From Clostridiales bacterium UBA1446 (lineage in GTDB: Bacteria > Bacillota > Clostridia > Oscillospirales > Oscillospiraceae), in NCBI GenBank assembly GCA_002329245.1, contig DCTG01000141.1, positions 16,083 through 21,399 on the forward strand: a DNA stretch of 5,317 nucleotides. The letters run 5' to 3'. The notes below the pieces were generated by a model. That model did no database searches. It was not told where the DNA came from and saw only the letters and a list, made by a program, of their open reading frames with translations. Of this stretch, positions 4,532-5,317 are shown piece by piece. The stretch's first letter is position 1, and each line of letters starts with the position of its first letter. The position numbers and the translations under genes were made by a program.

Positions 4532-5317
4532 CTATCTCTGGTACTCAAATTCCAGTCCGTACAGGCTGACGGTATCCCCGTCCTTGATCCCCATCTCCTC
4601 CAGCCGGTCGAAAAGGCCGGAGGCACGGAGCATACGGTCAAAATAATTCCGGGACTCGTAGTCCCCGAAATTGATATCGGACATGAGCCTTTCCAGCCAA
4701 GGCCCTTCCACCGTCCAAAGGCCGCCTTCCCGCCGGATTGTAAACGTCCGGTCAAGCTCCGCATCCGGCGGACGGGGAACAAATTCCGGCTCGTACACTT
4801 TGATCGGCGGCAGGCGCTGGAGCAGAAGCGCAATTGCCGAGACAAGCTCCTTAAGGCCGATATGGCCGGCGGCGGATATCTCGTAAAACGGATATCCGAG
4901 CTCCCCGGCGCGCGCTTTAAGGCGCTCTACCGCGGCTCTGTCTTCAATGAGGTCCGTTTTGTTGGCGACGACAATGCGCGGGCGCCGCGCCAGTTCGGGA
5001 CTGTACTGCGCAAGTTCGCTGCCGACGGCTTCAAAATCATAGACCGGGTCTCTTCCTTCGCTGCCGGACGCATCCACCACCTGTACAAGCAGGCGGCAGC
5101 GGTCAACATGGCGGAGAAAATCGTGGCCGAGGCCGGCCCCTTCCGCCGCGCCTTCAATGAGGCCGGGGATATCGGCCATTACAAAGGAGGAACCCTCCCC
5201 GACGTAGACCACGCCGAGATTGGGGAAGAGCGTTGTAAAGGGGTAATTGGCGATTTTCGGCCTGGCCTGGGAAAGGGCGGCCAAAAGCGTGGACTTGCCG
5301 GCGTTGGTGTAGCCCAC
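4532..5317 (-). CDS. obg: GTPase Obg/CgtA, C-terminal two thirds (cut by window edge)
   Basis: The visible 261 residues are the GTPase and C-terminal domains of Obg, an essential GTPase that binds the 50S subunit during assembly and is tied to stress and sporulation signalling in Bacillus. Counting from the edge, the motifs are P-loop GYTNAGKST (2-10), switch I NYPFTTLFPNLGVV (24-37), DIPGLIEGAAEGAGLGHDFL (49-68), NKTD (119-122) and ISA (147-149). Residues 189-260 form the OCT domain, including WLERLMSDINFGDYESRNYF (207-226). The first visible codon, GTG at 5315-5317, is an internal Val and not a start; about 160 residues with the glycine-rich Obg fold should lie to the right. The P-loop is unusual for Obg because Y-T replaces the usual F-P, but all other motifs are Obg and not HflX. 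The gene is convergent with spmB, with 38 bases between the stops. Confidence 0.96.
   Translation of the reverse strand: MGYTNAGKSTLLAALSQARPKIANYPFTTLFPNLGVVYVGEGSSFVMADIPGLIEGAAEGAGLGHDFLRHVDRCRLLVQVVDASGSEGRDPVYDFEAVGSELAQYSPELARRPRIVVANKTDLIEDRAAVERLKARAGELGYPFYEISAAGHIGLKELVSAIALLLQRLPPIKVYEPEFVPRPPDAELDRTFTIRREGGLWTVEGPWLERLMSDINFGDYESRNYFDRMLRASGLFDRLEEMGIKDGDTVSLYGLEFEYQR

Noticed and set aside
4456..4845. 129-codon minus-strand frame within the obg region
   Set aside because: It is a shifted frame of obg; the obg frame carries all GTPase motifs and the OCT domain. No sign of a frameshift.
1..5317. Search for CRISPR repeats, transposase genes, tRNA genes, toxin-antitoxin pairs or a novel defence cassette
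   Set aside because: No direct-repeat array, inverted terminal repeats, tRNA-like cloverleaf or unassigned gene was found; all six genes belong to known housekeeping, transport or sporulation families.

Overview
The window looks like a chromosomal core segment from a GC-rich, endospore-forming member of the Firmicutes, most likely a Clostridia relative such as the Oscillospiraceae/Ruminococcaceae. The basis is an AbrB transition-state regulator, the SpmA/SpmB spore maturation pair, a CIRCE heat-shock operator, an Obg GTPase with the C-terminal OCT domain, strong AGGAGG-type ribosome binding sites, and A+T-rich intergenic regions between GC-rich genes. The genus assignment is inference only.

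Layout, left to right. Positions 1-62 hold the promoter and CIRCE operator of a leftward heat-shock operon whose genes lie outside the window (probably groES-groEL). Positions 63-288 hold no gene, but carry a rightward promoter and leader. A rightward operon follows: a TrmN6-like tRNA adenine-N6 methyltransferase (289-1044), a ten-helix EamA/DMT transporter (1025-1978) and the 16S rRNA methyltransferase RsmI (1994-2833). A nested hairpin terminator (2856-2896) separates rsmI from the convergent abrB (2929-3171, minus). A 222-base A+T-rich divergent region (3172-3393) holds a near-consensus sigma-A promoter for abrB and a sigma-E-like candidate for spmA. Then come spmA (3394-3978) and spmB (3975-4493), coupled by an ATGA overlap. 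Finally, the 3' part of obg (4532-5317, minus) runs off the right edge.

How the genes fit together. The order trmN6-like, small middle gene, rsmI, convergent abrB matches the Bacillus subtilis yabB-yazA-yabC-abrB neighbourhood, except that the middle gene is a transporter rather than the GIY-YIG gene yazA. The two methyltransferases modify translation RNAs. AbrB represses stationary-phase genes in Bacillus, and here it is divergent from a sporulation operon, so shared control of the abrB-spmA intergenic region is plausible. SpmA and SpmB are inner-membrane proteins needed for full spore-core dehydration. Obg is an essential ribosome-associated GTPase that is also linked to sporulation and stress signalling in Bacillus.

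I found no mobile element, CRISPR array, RNA gene or evidence of a new defence or biosynthetic system. The points worth a second look are regulatory (CIRCE promoter, abrB/spmA divergent region, leader hairpin, inverted repeat at the trmN6 start site, terminator inside the spmB end). Three are protein-level: the transporter inside an RNA-modification operon, the four-cysteine AbrB tail and the unusual Obg P-loop.
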